From contig CAXHUQ010000225.1 of assembly GCA_964020085.1 (NCBI GenBank), positions 1-64,000 on the forward strand: a stretch of DNA of 64,000 nucleotides. Reading direction: 5' to 3'. Origin of the DNA: Micromussa lordhowensis (lineage: Eukaryota; Cnidaria; Anthozoa; Scleractinia; Lobophylliidae). A program made the position numbers and the translations under genes. A model generated the notes under the pieces. That model was not told the DNA's origin and searched no databases. It saw only the letters and a program-made list of their open reading frames with translations. Shown here in pieces: positions 23,182-36,235 of the stretch (within the stretch, counting starts at the first letter, position 1; every line of letters starts with the position of its first letter).

Positions 23182-25873
23182 CGCGCGCTGGGGGTCCCCT
23201 TGGCAAATTTAACATAGCTCGGCTCCACGGCCACTTTTAGAGGCGCGGTTTGCAGCAAAATGTTGTGCTAGGTTGGCACTTGAAGGAAATCCTAGTTACA
23301 ACATGATGGCATTCGCGCCAGGGTGTTTTTTCTGGCCTTTTTTTTTGCAGGAGTTTGCCCTGGTCCCAACTTTGCAGAATTTCAGAAAACGCGCGCTGGG
23401 GGTCCCCTTGGCAAATTTGACATAGCTCGGCTCCACGGCCACTTTAAGAGGCGCGGTTTGCAGCAAAATGTTGTGCTAGGTTGGCACTTGAAGGAAATCC
23501 TAGTTAGAACATGATGGCATTCGCGCCAGGGTGTTTTTTCTGGCCTTCTTTTTGCAGGAGTTTGCCCTGGTCCCAACTTTGCAGAATTTCAGAAAACGCG
23601 CGCTGGGGGTCCCCTTGGCAAATTTGACATAGCTCGGCTCCACGGCCACTTTAAGAGGCGCGGTTTGCAGCAAAATGTTGTGCTAGGTTGGCACTTGAAG
23701 GAAATCCTAGTAAGAACATGATGGCATTCGCACCAGGGTGTTTTTTCTGGCCTTCTTTTTGCAGGAGTTTGCCCTGGTCCCAACTTTGCAGAATTTCAGA
23801 AAACGCGCGCTGGGGGTCCCCTTGGCAAATTTGACATAGCTCGGCTCCACGGCCACTTTAAGAGGCGCGGTTTGCAGCAAAATGTTGTGCTAGGTTGGCA
23901 CTTGAAGGAAATCCTAGTTAGAACATGATGGCATTCGCGCCAGGGTGTTTTTTCTGGCCTTCTTTTTGCAGGAGTTTGCCCTGGTCCCAACTTTGCAGAA
24001 TTTCAGAAAACGCGCGCTGAGGGTCCCCTTGGCAAATTTGACATAGCTCGGCTCCACGGCCACTTTAAGAGGCGCGGTTTGCAGCAAAATGTTGTGCTAG
24101 GTTGGCACTTGAAGGAAATGCTAGTTAGAACATGATGGCATTCGCGCCAGGGTGTTTTTTCTGGCCTTCTTTTTGCAGGAGTTTGCCCTGGTCCCAACTT
24201 TGCAGAATTTCAGAAAACGCGCGCTGGGGGTCTCCTTGGCAAATTTAACATAGCTCGGCTCCACGGCCACTTTAAGAGGCGCGGTTTGCAGCAAAATGTT
24301 GTGCTAGGTTGGCACTTGAAGGAAATCCTAGTTAGAACATGATGGCATTCGCGCCAGGGTGTTTTTTCTGGCCTTCTTTTTGCAAGAGTTTGCCCTGGTC
24401 CCAACTTTGCAGAATTTCAGAAAACGCGCGCTGGGGGTCCCCTTGGCAAATTTGACATAGCTCGGCACCACGGCCACTTTAAGAGGCGCGGTTCGCAGCA
24501 AAATGTTGTGCTAGGTTGGCACTTGAAGGAAATCGTAGTTAGAACATGATGGCATTCGCGCCAGGGTGTTTTTTCTGGCCTTCTTTTTGCAGGAGTTTGC
24601 CCTGGTCCCAACTTTGCAGAATTTCAGAAAACGCGCGCTGGGGGTCCCCTTGGCAAATTTGACATAGCTCGGCTCCACGGCCACTTTAATAGGCGCGGTT
24701 TGCAGCAAAATGTTGTGCTAGGTTGGCACTTGAAGAAAATTTTAGTTAGAACATGATGGCATTCGCGCCAGGGTGTTTTTTCTGGCCTTCTTTTTGCAGG
24801 AGTTTGCCCTGGTCCCAACTTTGCAGAATTTCAGAAAACGCGCGCTGGGGGTCCCCTTGGCAAATTTGACATAGCTCGGCTCCACGGCCACTTTAAGAGG
24901 CGCGGTTTGCAGCAAAATGTTGTGCTAGGTTGGCACTTGAAGGAAATCCTAGTAAGAACATGATGGCATTCGCACCAGGGTGTTTTTAATGGCCTTCTTT
25001 TTGCAAGAGTTTGCCCTGGTCCCAACTTTGCAGAATTTCAGAAAACGCGCGCTGGGGGTCCCCTTGGCAAATTTGACATAGCTCGGCTCCACGGCCACTT
25101 TAAGAGGCGCGGTTTGCAGCACAATGTTGTGCTAGGTTGGCACTTGAAGGAAATGCTAGTTAGAACATGATGGCATTCGCGCCAGGTTGTTTTTTCTGGC
25201 CTTCTTTTTGCAGGAGTTTGCCCTGGTCCCAACTTTGCAGAATTTCAGAAAACGCGCGCTGGGGGTCCCCTTGGCAAATTTGACATAGCTCGGCTCCACG
25301 GCCATTTTAAGAGGCGCGGTTTGCAGCAAAATGTTGTGCTAGGTTGGCACTTGAAGGAAATCCTAGTTAGAACATGATGGCATTCGCGCCAGGGTGTTTT
25401 TTCTGGCCTTCTTTTTGCAGGAGTTTGCCCTGGTCCCAACTTTGCAGAATTTCAGAAAACGCGCGCTTGGGGTCCCCTTGGCAAATTTGACATAGCTCGG
25501 CTCCACGGCCACTTTAAGAGGCGCGGTTTGCAGCAAAATGTTGTGCTAGGTTGGCACTTAAAGGAAATTTTAGTTAGAACATGATGGCATTCGCGCCAGG
25601 GTGTTTTTTCTGGCCTTCTTTTTGCAGGAGTTTGCCCTGGTCCCAACTTTGCAGAATTTCAGAAAACGCGCGCTGGGGGTCCCCTTGGCAAATTTGAAAT
25701 AGCTCGGCTCCACGGCCACTTTAAGAGGCGCGGTTTGCAGCAAAATGTTGTGCTAGGTTGGCACTTGAAGGAAATCCTAGTTAGAACATGATGGCATTCG
25801 CGCCAGGGTGTTTTTTCTGGCCTTCTTTTTGCAGAAGTTTGCCCTGGTCCCAACTTTGCAGAATTTCAGAAAA
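23182..25873 (+). repeat. 13-monomer block, second copy
   Basis: It repeats the rare variants of 20490-23181 at a constant offset of 2692 bp, including the extra T near 23340, tgtttttaatggcc near 24982 and gcagcacaatg near 25118. The differences I found are all near the end: gccaggttg near 25184, gcgcgcttggggtcc near 25464, cttaaagg near 25557, tttgaaatag near 25695 and gcagaag near 25833. Near-identity over about 2 kb indicates a recent tandem duplication. A collapsed or expanded assembly cannot be ruled out from sequence alone. Confidence 0.92.
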
Positions 25874-26080
25874 CGCGCGCTGGGGGTCCCCTTGGCAAAT
25901 TTGACATAGCTCGGCTCCACGGCCACTTTAAGAGGCGCGGTTTGCAGCAAAATGTTGTGCTAGGTTGGCACTTGAAGGAAATCCTAGTTAGAACATGATG
26001 GCATTCGCGCCAGGGTGTTTTTTCTGGCCTTCTTTTTGCAGGAGTTTGCCCTGGTCCCAACTTTGCAGAATTTCAGAAAA

Positions 26081-26291
26081 CGCGCGCTGGGGGTCCCCTT
26101 GGCAAATTTGACATAGCTCGGCTCCACGGCCACTTTAAGAGGCGCGGTTTGCAGCAAAATGTTGTGCTAGGTTGGCTGGCACTTGAAGGAAATCCTAGTT
26201 AGAACATGATGGCATTCGCGCCAGGGTGTTTTTTCTGGCCTTCTTTTTGCAGGAGTTTGCCCTGGTCCCAACTTTGCAGAATTTCAGAAAA
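26081..26291 (+). repeat. 211-bp monomer with 4-bp insertion (first)
   Basis: The monomer reads gttggctggcac where the majority reads gttggcac, which fits a 4-bp duplication (tggc) near 26175. The insertion adds four bases and shifts the phase of all later monomers. Confidence 0.9.
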
Positions 26292-26912
26292 CGCGCGCTG
26301 GGGGTCCCCTTGGCAAATTTGACATAGCTCGGCTCCACGGCCACTTTAAGAGGCGCGGTTTGCAGCAAAATGTTGTGCTAGGTTGGCACTCGAAGGAAAT
26401 TGTAGTTAGAACATGATGGCATTCGCGCCAGGGTGTTTTTTCTGGCCTTCTTTTTGCAGGAGTTTGCCCTGGTCCCAACTTTGCAGAATTTCAGAAAACG
26501 CGCGCTGGGGGTCCCCTTGGCAAATTTGACATAGCTCGGCTCCACGGCCACTTTAAGAGGCGCGGTTTGCAGCAAAATGTTGTGCTAGGTTGGCACTTGA
26601 AGGAAATTGTAGTAAGAACATGATGGCATTCGCGCCAGGGTGTTTTTTCTGGCCTTCTTTTTGCAGGAGTTTGCCCTGGTCCCAACTTTGCAGAATTTCA
26701 GAAAACGCGCGCTGGGGGTCCCCTTGGCAAATTTGACATAGCTCGGCTCCACGGCCACTTTAAGAGGCGCGATTTGCAGCAAAATGTTGTGCTAGGTTGG
26801 CACTTGAAGGAAATCCTAGTTAGAACATGATGGCATTCGCGCCAGGGTGTTTTTTCTGGCCTTCTTTTTGCAGGAGTTTGCCCTGGTCCCAACTTTGCAG
26901 AATTTCAGAAAA

Positions 26913-27123
26913 CGCGCGCTGGGGGTCCCCTTGGCAAATTTGACATAGCTCGGCTCCACGGCCACTTTAAGAGGCGCGGTTTGCAGCAAAATGTTGTGCT
27001 AGGTTGGCTGGCACTTGAAGGAAATCCTAGTTAGAACATGATGGCATTCGCGCCAGGGTGTTTTTTCTGGCCTTCTTTTTGCAGGAGTTTGCCCTGGTCC
27101 CAACTTTGCAGAATTTCAGAAAA
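26913..27123 (+). repeat. 211-bp monomer with 4-bp insertion (second)
   Basis: The same gttggctggcac insertion lies 832 bp (four monomers, one of them 211 bp) after the first, so the two are probably copies of one event. Confidence 0.9.
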
Positions 27124-28986
27124 CGCGCGCTGGGGGTCCCCTTGGCAAATTTGACATAGCTCGGCTCCACGGCCACTTTAAGAGGCGCGGTTTGCAGCAA
27201 AATGTTGTGCTAGGTTGGCACTTGAAGGAAATCCTAGTTAGAACATGATGGCATTCGCGCCAGGGTGTTTTTTCTGGCCTTCTTTTTGCAGGAGTTTGCC
27301 CTGGTCCCAACTTTGCAGAATTTCAGAAAACGCGCGCTGGGGGTCCCCTTGGCAAATTTGACATAGCTCGGCTCCACGGCCACTTTAAGAGGCGCGGTTT
27401 GCAGCAAAATGTTGTGCTAGGTTGGCACTTGAAGGAAATCCTAGTTAGAACATGATGGCATTCGCGCCAGGGTGTTTTTTCTGGCCTTCTTTTTGCAGGA
27501 GTTTGCCATGGTCCCAACTTTGCAGAATTTCAGAAAACGCGCGCTGGGGGTCCCCTTGGCAAATTTGTAATAGCTCGGCTCCACGGCCACTTTAAGAGGC
27601 GCGGTTTGCAGCAAAATGTTGTGCTAGGTTGGCACTTGAAGGAAATCCTAGTTAGAACATGATGGCATTCGCGCCACGGTGTTTTTTCTGGCCTTCTTTT
27701 TGCAGGAGTTTGCCCTGGTCCCAACTTTGCAGAATTTCAGAAAACGCGCGCTGGGGGTCCCCTTGGCAAATTTGACATAGCTCGGCTCCACAGCCACTTT
27801 AAGAGGCGCGGTTTGCAGCAAAATGTTGTGCTAGGTTGGCACTTGAAGGAAATCCTAGTTAGAACATGATGGCATTCGCGCCAGGGTGTTTTTTCTGGCC
27901 TTCTTTTTGCAGGAGTTTGCCCTGGTCCCAACTTTGCAGAATTTCAGAAAACGCGCGCTGGGGGTCCCCTTGGCAAATTTGACATAGCTCGGCTCCACGG
28001 CCACTTTAAGAGGCGCGGTTTGCAGCAAAATGTTGTGCTAGGTTGGCACTTGAAGGAAATCCTAGTTAGAACATGATGGCATTCGCGCCAGGGTGTTTTT
28101 TCTGGCCTTCGTTTTGCAGGAGTTTGCCCTGGTCCCAACTTTGCAGAATTTCAGAAAACGCGCGCTGGGGGTCCCCTTGTCAAATTTGACATAGCTCGGC
28201 TCCACGGCCACTTTAAGAGGCGCGGTTTGCAGCAAAATGTTGTGCTAGGTTGGCACTTGAAGGAAATCCTAGTTAGAACATGATGGCATTCGCGTCAGGG
28301 TGTTTTTTCTGGCCTTCTTTTTGCAGGAGTTTGCCCTGGTCCCAACTTTGCAGAATTTCAGAAAACGCGCGCTGGGGGTCCCCTTGGCAAATTTGACATA
28401 GCTCGGCTCCACGGCCACTTTAAGAGGCGCGGTTTGCAGCAAAATGTTGTGCTAGGTTGGCACTTGAAGGAAATCCTAGTTAAAACATGATGGCATTCGC
28501 GCCAGGGTGTTTTTTCTGGCCTTCTTTTTGCAAGAGTTTGCCCTGGTCCCAACTTTGCAGAATTTCAGAAAACGCGCGCTGGGGGTCCCCTTGGCAAATT
28601 TGACATAGCTCGGCTCCACGGCCAGTTTAAGAGGCGCGGTTTGCAGCAAAATGTTGTGCTAGGTTGGCACTTGAAGGAAATCGTAGTTAGAACATGATGG
28701 CATTCGCGCCAGGGTGTTTTTTCTGGCCTTCTTTTTGCAGGAGTTTGCCCTGGTCCCAACTTTGCAGAATTTCAGAAAACGCGCGCTGGGGGTCCCCTTG
28801 GCAAATTTGACATAGCTCGGCTCCACGGCCACTTTAAGAGGCGCGGTTTGCAGCAAAATGTTGTGCTAGGTTGGCACTTGAAGGAAATTCTAGTTAGAAC
28901 ATGATGGCATTCGCGCCAGGGTGTTTTTTCTGGCCTTCTTTTTGCAGGAGTTTGCCCTGGTCCCAACTTTGCAGAATTTCAGAAAA

Positions 28987-29197
28987 CGCGCGCTGGGGGT
29001 CCCCTTGGCAAATTTGACATAGCTCGGCTCCACGGCCACTTTAAGAGGCGCGGTTTGCAGCAAAATGTTGTGCTAGGTTGGCTGGCACTTGAAGGAAATC
29101 CTACTTAGAACATGATGGCATTCGCGCCAGGGTGTTTTTTCTGGCCTTCTTTTTGCAGGAGTTTGCCCTGGTCCCAACTTTGCAGAATTTCAGAAAA
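28987..29197 (+). repeat. 211-bp monomer with 4-bp insertion (third)
   Basis: The same insertion lies 2074 bp after the second. It also carries a private cctacttag near 29101. Confidence 0.9.
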
Positions 29198-31681
29198 CGC
29201 GCGCTGGGGGTCCCCTTGGCAAATTTGACATAGCTCGGCTCCACGGCCACTTTAAGAGGCGCGGTTTGCAGCAAAATGTTGTGCTAGGTTGGCACTTGAA
29301 GGAAATCCTAGTTAGAACATGATGGCATTCGCGCCAGGGTGTTTTTTCTGGCCTTCTTTTTGCAAGAGTTTGCCCTGGTCCCAACTTTGCAGAATTTCAG
29401 AAAACGCGCGCTGGGGGTCCCCTTGGCAAATTTGACATAGCTCGGCTCCACGGCCACTTTAAGAGGCGCGGTTTGCAGCAAAATGTTGTGCTAGGTTGGC
29501 ACTTGAAGGAAATCCTAGTTTGAACATGATGGCATTCGCGCCAGGGTGTTTTTTCTGGCCTTCTTTTTGCAGGAGTTTGCCCTGGTCCCAACTTTGCAGA
29601 ATTTCAGAAAACGCGCGCTGGGGGTCCCCTTGGCAAATTTGACATAGCTCGGCTCCACGGCCACTTTAAGAGGCGCGGTTTGCAGCAAAATGTTGTGCTA
29701 GGTTGGCACTTGAAGGAAATCCTAGTTAGAACATGATGGCATTCGCGCCAGGGTGTTTTTTCTGGCCTTCTTTTTGCAGGAGTTTGCCCTGGTCCCAACT
29801 TTGCAGAATTTCAGAAAACGCGCGCTGGGGGTCCCCTTGGCAAATTTGACATAGCTCGGCTCCACGGCCACTTTAAGAGGCGCGGTTTGCAGCAAAATGT
29901 TGTGCTAGGTTGGCACTTGAAGGAAATTCAAGTTAAAACATGATGGCATTCGCGCCAGGGTGTTTTTTCTGGCCTTCTTTTTGCAGGAGTTTGCCCTGGT
30001 CCCAACTTTGCAGAATTTCAGAAAACGCTCGCTGGGGGTCCCCTTGGCAAATTTGACATAGCTCGGCTCCACGGCCACTTTAAGAGGCGCGGTTTGCAGC
30101 AAAATGTTGTGCTAGGTTGGCACTTGAAGGAAATCCTAGTTACAACATGATGGCATTCGCGCCAGGGTGTTTTTTCTGGCCTTCTTTTTGCAGGAGTTTG
30201 CCCTGGTCCCAACTTTGCAGAATTTCAGAAAACGCGCGCTGGGGGTCCCCTTGGCAAATTTAACATAGCTCGGCTCCACGGCCACTTTAAGAGGCGCGGT
30301 TTGCAGCAAAATGTTGTGCTAGGTTGGCACTTGAAGGAAATTCTAGTTAGAACATGATGGCATTCGCGCCAGGGTGTTTTTTCTGGCCTTCTTTTTGCAG
30401 GAGTTTGCCCTGGTCCCAACTTTGCAGAATTTCAGAAAACGCGCGCTGGGGGTCCCCTTGGCAAATTTGACATAGCTCGGCTCCACGGCCACTTTAAGAG
30501 GCGCGGTTTGCAGCAAAATGTTGTGCTAGGTTGGCACTTGAAGGAAATCCTAGTTAGAACATGATGGCATTCGCGCCAGGGTGTTTTTTCTGGCCTTCTT
30601 TTTGCAGGAGTTTGCCCTGGTCCCAACTTTGCAGAATTTCAGAAAACGCGCGCTGGGGGTCCCCTTGGCAAATTTGACATAGCTCGGCTCCACAGCCACT
30701 TTAAGAGGCGCGGTTTGCAGCAAAATGTTGTGCTAGGTTGGCACTTGAAGGAAATCCTAGTTAGAACATGATGGCATTCTCGCCAGGGTGTTTTTTCTGG
30801 CCTTCTTTTTGCAGGAGTTTGCCCTGGTCCCAACTTTGCAGAATTTCAGAAAACGCGCGCTGGGGGTCCCCTTGGCAAATTTGACATAGCTCGGCTCCAC
30901 GGCCACTTTAAGAGGCGCGGTTTGCAGCAAAATGTTGTGCTAGGTTGGCACTTGAAGGAAATCCTAGTTACAACATGATGGCATTCGCGCCAGGGTGTTT
31001 TTTCTGGCCTTCTTTTTGCAGGAGTTTGCCCTGGTCCCAACTTTGCAGAATTTCAGAAAACGCGCGCTGGGGGTCCCCTTGGCAAATTTGACATAGCTCG
31101 GCTCCACGGCCACTTTAAGAGGCGCGGTTTGCAGCAAAATGTTGTGCTAGGTTGGCACTTGAAGGAAATCCTAGTTAGAACATGATGGCATTCGCGCCAG
31201 GGTGTTTTTTCTGGCCTTCTTTTTGCAGGAGTTTGCCCTGGTCCCAACTTTGCAGAATTTCAGAAAACGCGCGCTGGGGGTCCCCTTGGCAAATTTGACA
31301 TAGCTCGGCTCCACGGCCACTTTAAGAGGCGCGGTTTGCAGCAAAATGTTGTGCTAGGTTGGCACTTGAAGGAAATCCTAGTTAGAACATGATGGCATTC
31401 GCGCGAGGGTGTTTTTTCTGGCCTTCTTTTTGCAGGAGTTTGCCCTGGTCCCAACTTTGCAGAATTTCAGAAAACGCGCGCTGGGGGTCCCCTTGGCAAA
31501 TTTGACATAGCTCGGCTCCACGGCCACTTTAAGAGGCGCGGTTTGCAGCAAAATGTTGTGCTAGGTTGGCACTTGAAGGAAATCCTAGTTAGAACATGAT
31601 GGCATTCGCGCCAGGGTGTTTTTTCTGGCCTTCTTTTTGCAGGAGTTTGCCCTGGTCCCAACTTTGCAGAATTTCAGAAAA

Positions 31682-34600
31682 CGCGCGCTGGGGGTTCCCT
31701 TGGCAAATTTGACATAGCTCGGCTCCACGGCCACTTTAAGAGGCGCGGTTTGCAGCAAAATGTTGTGCTAGGTTGGCACTTGAAGGAAATCCTAGTTATA
31801 ACATCATGGCATTCGCGCCAGGGTGTTTTTTCTGGCCTTCTTTTTGCAGGAGTTTGCCCTGGTCCCAACTTTGCAGAATTTCAGAAAACGCGCGCTGGGG
31901 GTCCCCTTGGCAAATTTGACATAGCTCGGCTCCACGGCCACTTTAAGAGGCGCTGTTTGCAGCAAAATGTTGTGCTAGGTTGGCACTTGAAGGAAATCCA
32001 AGTTAGAACATGATGGCGTTCGCGCCAGGGTGTTTTTTCTGGCCTTCTTTTTGCAGGAGTTTGCCCTGGTCCCAACTTTGCAGAATTTCAGAAAACGCGC
32101 GCTGGGGGTCCCCTTGGCAAATTTGACATAGCTCGGCTCCACGGCCACTTTAAGAGGCGCGGTTTGCAGCAAAATGTTGTGCTAGGTTGGCACTTGAAGA
32201 AAATCCTAGTTACAACATCATGGCAATCGCGCCAGGGTGTTTTTTTTGGCCTTCTTTTTGCAGGAGTTTGCCCTGGTCCCAACTTTGCAGAATTTCAGAA
32301 AACGCGCGCTGGGGGTCCCCTTGGCAAATTTGACATAGCTCGGCTCCACGCCCACTTTAAGAGGCGCGGTTTGCAGCAAAATGTTGTGCTAGGTTGGCAC
32401 TTGAAGGAAATCCTAGTTAGAACATGATGGCATTCGCGCCAGCGTGTTTTTTCTGGCCTTCTTTTTGCAGGAGTTTGCCCTGGTCCCAACTTTGCAGAAT
32501 TTCAGAAAACGCGCGCTGGGGGTCCCCTTGGCAAATTTGACATAGCTCGGCTCCACAGCCACTTTAAGAGGCGCGGTTTGCAGCAAAATGTTATGCTAGG
32601 TTGGCACTTGAAGGAAATCCTAGTTAGAACATGATGGCATTCGCGCCAGGGTTTTTCTTCTGGCCTTCTTTTTGCAGGAGTTTGCCCTGGTCCCAACTTT
32701 GCAGAATTTCAGAAAACGCGCGCTGGGGGTCCCCTTGGCAAATTTGACATAGCTCGGCTCCACGGCCACTTTAAGAGGCGCGGTTTGCAGCAAAATGTTG
32801 TGCTAGGTTGGCACTTGAAGGAAATTGTAGTTAGAACATGATGGCATTCGCGCCAGGGTGTTTTTTCTGGCCTTCTTTTTGCAGGAGTTTGCCCTGGTCC
32901 CAACTTTGCAGAATTTCAGAAAACGCGCGCTGGGGGTCCCCTTGGCAAATTTGACATAGCTCGGCTCCACGGCCACTTTAAGAGGCGCGGTTTGCAGCAA
33001 AATGTTGTGCTAGGTTGGCACTTGAAGGAAATCCTAGTTACAACATGATGGCATTCGCGCCAGGGTGTTTTTTCTGGCCTTCTTTTTGCAGGAGTTTGCC
33101 CTGGTCCCAACTTTGCAGAATTTCAGAAAACGCGCGCTGGGGGTCCCCTTGGCAAATTTGACATAGCTCGGCTCCACGGCCACTTTAAGAGGCGCGGTTT
33201 GCAGCAAAATGTTGTGCTAGGTTGGCACTTGAAGGAAATCCTAGTTACAACATCATGGCATTCGCGCCAGGGTGTTTTTTCTGGCCTTCTTTTTGCAGGA
33301 GTTTTCCCTGGTCCCAACTTTGCAGAATTTCAGAAAACGCGCGCTGGGGGTCCCCTTGGCAAATTTGACATAGCTCGGCTCCACGGCCACTTTAAGAGGC
33401 GCGGTTTGCAGCAAAATGTTGTGCTAGGTTGGCACTTGAAGGAAATTGCAGTTAGAACATGATGGCATTCGCGCCAGGGTGTTTTTTCTGGCCTTCTTTT
33501 TGCAGGAGTTTGCCCTGGTCCCAACTTTGCAGAATTTCAGAAAACGCGCGCTGGGGGTCCCCTTGGCAAATTTGACATAGCTCGGCTCCACGGCCACTTT
33601 AAGAGGCGCGGTTTGCAGCAAAATGTTGTGCTAGGTTGGCACTTGAAGGAAATCCTAGTTAGAACATGATGGCATTCGCGCCAGGGTGTTTTTTCTGGCC
33701 TTCTTTTTGCAGGAGTTTGCCCTGATCCCAACTTTGCAGAATTTCAGAAAACGCGCGCTGGGGGTCCCCTTGGCAAATTTGACATAGCTCGGCTCCACGG
33801 CCACTTTAAGAGGCGCGGTTTGCAGCAAAATGTTGTGCTAGGTTGGCACTTGAAGGAAATCTTAGTTACAACATCATGGCATTCGCGCCAGGGTGTTTTT
33901 TCTGGCCTTCTTTTTGCAGGAGTTTTCCCTGGTCCCAACTTTGCATAATTTTAGAAAACGCGCGCTGGGGGTCCCCTTGGCAAATTTGACATAGCTCGGC
34001 TCCACGGCCACTTTAAGAGGCGCGGTTTGCAGCAAAATGTTGTGCTAGGTTGGCACTTGAAGGAAATTCTAGTTAAAACATAATGGCATTCGCGCCAGGG
34101 TGTTTTTTCTGGCCTTCTTTTTGCAGGAGTTTGCCCTGGTCCCAACTTTGCAGAATTTCAGAAAACGCGCGCTGGGGGTTCCCTTGGCAAATTTGACATA
34201 GCTCGGCTCCACGGCCACTTTAAGAGGCGCGGTTTGCAGCAAAATGTTGTGCTAGGTTGGCACTTGAAGGAAATCCTAGTTATAACATCATGGCATTCGC
34301 GCCAGGGTGTTTTTTCTGGCCTTCTTTTTGCAGGAGTTTGCCCTGGTCCCAACTTTGCAGAATTTCAGAAAACGCGCGCTGGGGGTCCCCTTGGCAAATT
34401 TGACATAGCTCGGCTCCACGGCCACTTTAAGAGGCGCGGTTTGCAGCAAAATGTTGTGCTAGGTTGGCACGTGAAGAAAATCCTAGTTAGAACATGATGG
34501 CATTCGCGCCAGGGTGTTTTTTCTGGCCTTCTTTTTGCAGGAGTTTGCCCTGGTCCCAACTTTGCAGAATTTCAGAAAACGCGCGCTGGGGGTCCCCTTG

Positions 34601-34993
34601 GCAAATTTGACATAGCTCGGCTCCACGGCCACTTTAAGAGGCGCGGTTTGCAGCAAAATGTTGTGCTAGGTTGGCACTTGAAGGAAATCCTAGTTACAAC
34701 ATCATGGCAATCGCGCCAGGGTGTTTTTTCTGGCCTTCTTTTTGCAGGAGTTTGCCCTGGTCCCAACTTTGCAGAATTTCAGAAAACGCGCGCTGGGGGT
34801 CCCCTTGGCAAATTTGACATAGCTCGGCTCCACGGCCACTTTAAGAGGCGCGGTTTGCAGCAAAATGTTGTGCTAGGTTGGCACTTGAAGGAAATTGTAG
34901 TTAGAACATGATGGCATTCGCGCCAGGGTGTTTTTTCTGGCCTTCTTTTTGCAGGAGTTTGCCCTGGTCCCAACTTTGCAGAATTTCAGAAAA
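31682..34993 (+). repeat. Second domain of catcatgg monomers, irregular 12-monomer echo
   Basis: This stretch has catcatgg monomers (near 31803, 32217, 33252, 33873, 34287, 34701) usually joined to tacaac or tataac, a combination otherwise confined to 1-10.7 kb. Monomer 31682 (ggttccc, tataacatcatgg) recurs at 34166, and 32096 (tacaac, ggcaatcgc) at 34580, both 2484 bp away. The monomer between each pair and those after do not match fully. Monomers 33131 and 33752 share ttttccctgg with catcatgg at 621 bp. Substitution load per monomer looks higher than in neighbouring plain stretches. Confidence 0.75.
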
Positions 34994-36235
34994 CGCGCGC
35001 TGGGGGTCCCCTTGGCAAATTTGACATAGCTCGGCTCCACGGCCACTTTAAGAGGCGCGGTTTGCAGCAAAATGTTGTGCTAGGTTGGCACTTGAAGGAA
35101 ATTCTAGTTAGAACATGATAGCATTCGCGCCAGGGTGTTTTTTCTGGCCTTCTTTTTGCAGGAGTTTGCCCTGGTCCCAACTTTGCAGAATTTCAGAAAA
35201 CGCGCGCTGGGGGTCCCCTTGGCAAATTTGACATAGCTCGGCTCCACGGCCACTTTAAGAGGCGCAGTTTGCAGCAAAATGTTGTGCTAGGTTGGCACTT
35301 GAAGGAAATCCTAGTTAGAACATGATGGCATTCGCGCCAGGGTGTTTTTTCTGGCCTTCTTTTTGCAGGAGTTTGCCCTGGTCCCAACTTTGCAGAATTT
35401 CAGAAAACGCGCGCTGGGGGTCCCCTTGGCAAATTTGACATAGCTCGGCTCCACGGCCACTTTAAGAGGCGCGGTTTGCAGCAAAATGTTGTGCTAGGTT
35501 TGCACTTGAAGGAATTTTTAGTTAGAACATGATGGCATTTGCGCCAGGGTGTCTTTTCTGGCCTTCTTTTTGCAGGAGTTTGCCCTGGTCCCAACTTTGC
35601 AGAATTTCAGAAAACGCGCGCTGGGGGTCCCCTTGGCAAATTTGACATAGCTCGGCTCCACAGCCACTTTAAGAGGCGCGGTTTGCAGCAAAATGTTGTG
35701 CTAGGTTGGCACTTGAAGGAAATCCTAGTTAAAACATGATGGCATTCGCGCCAGGGTGTTTTTTCTGGCCTTCTTTTTGCAGGAGTTTGCCCTGGTCCCA
35801 ACTTTGCAGAATTTCAGAAAACGCGCGCTGGGGGTCCCCTTGGCAAATTTGACATAGCTCGGCTCCACGGCCACTTTAAGAGGCGCGGTTTGCAGCAAAA
35901 TGTTGTGCTAGGTTGGCACTTGAAGGAAATCCTAGTTAGAACATGATGGCATTCGCGCCAGGGTGTTTTTTCTGGCCTTCTTTTTGCAGGAGTTTTCCCT
36001 GGTCCCAACTTTGCAGAATTTCAGAAAACGCGCGCTGGGGGTCCCCTTGGCAAATTTGACATAGCTCGGCTCCACGGCCACTTTAAGAGGCGCGGTTTGC
36101 AGCAAAATGTTGTGCTAGGTTGGCACTTGAAGGTAATTCTAGTTAGAACATGATGGCATTCGCGCCAGGGTGTTTTTTCTGGCCTTCTTTTTGCAGGAGT
36201 TTGCCCTGGTCCCAACTTTGCAGAATTTCAGAAAA
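34994..36235 (+). repeat. Plain monomers with the first catttg/ccacagcc pair
   Basis: Six monomers. Monomer 35408 has catttgcgcc, ggtttgcac, gtcttttctgg and ggaattttt; monomer 35615 right after it has ccacagcc. Monomer 36029 carries aaggtaatt near 36130. All three variants recur further right. Confidence 0.8.

Larger units (their letters stand above)
25874..31681 (+). repeat. Plain monomers with three 4-bp-insertion carriers
   Basis: Twenty-eight monomers. Three are 211 bp long and are listed separately. Others have single changes: tttgtaatag near 27566, cacagccac near 27791 and 30693, cttcgttttgcag near 28108, gccagtttaag near 28621, gcaagag near 28531 and 29362, and aaattcaag near 29924. 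Monomers 28366 and 29198 share gcaagag at 832 bp distance, consistent with a small 4-monomer duplication. Nothing but satellite is present. Confidence 0.85.
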
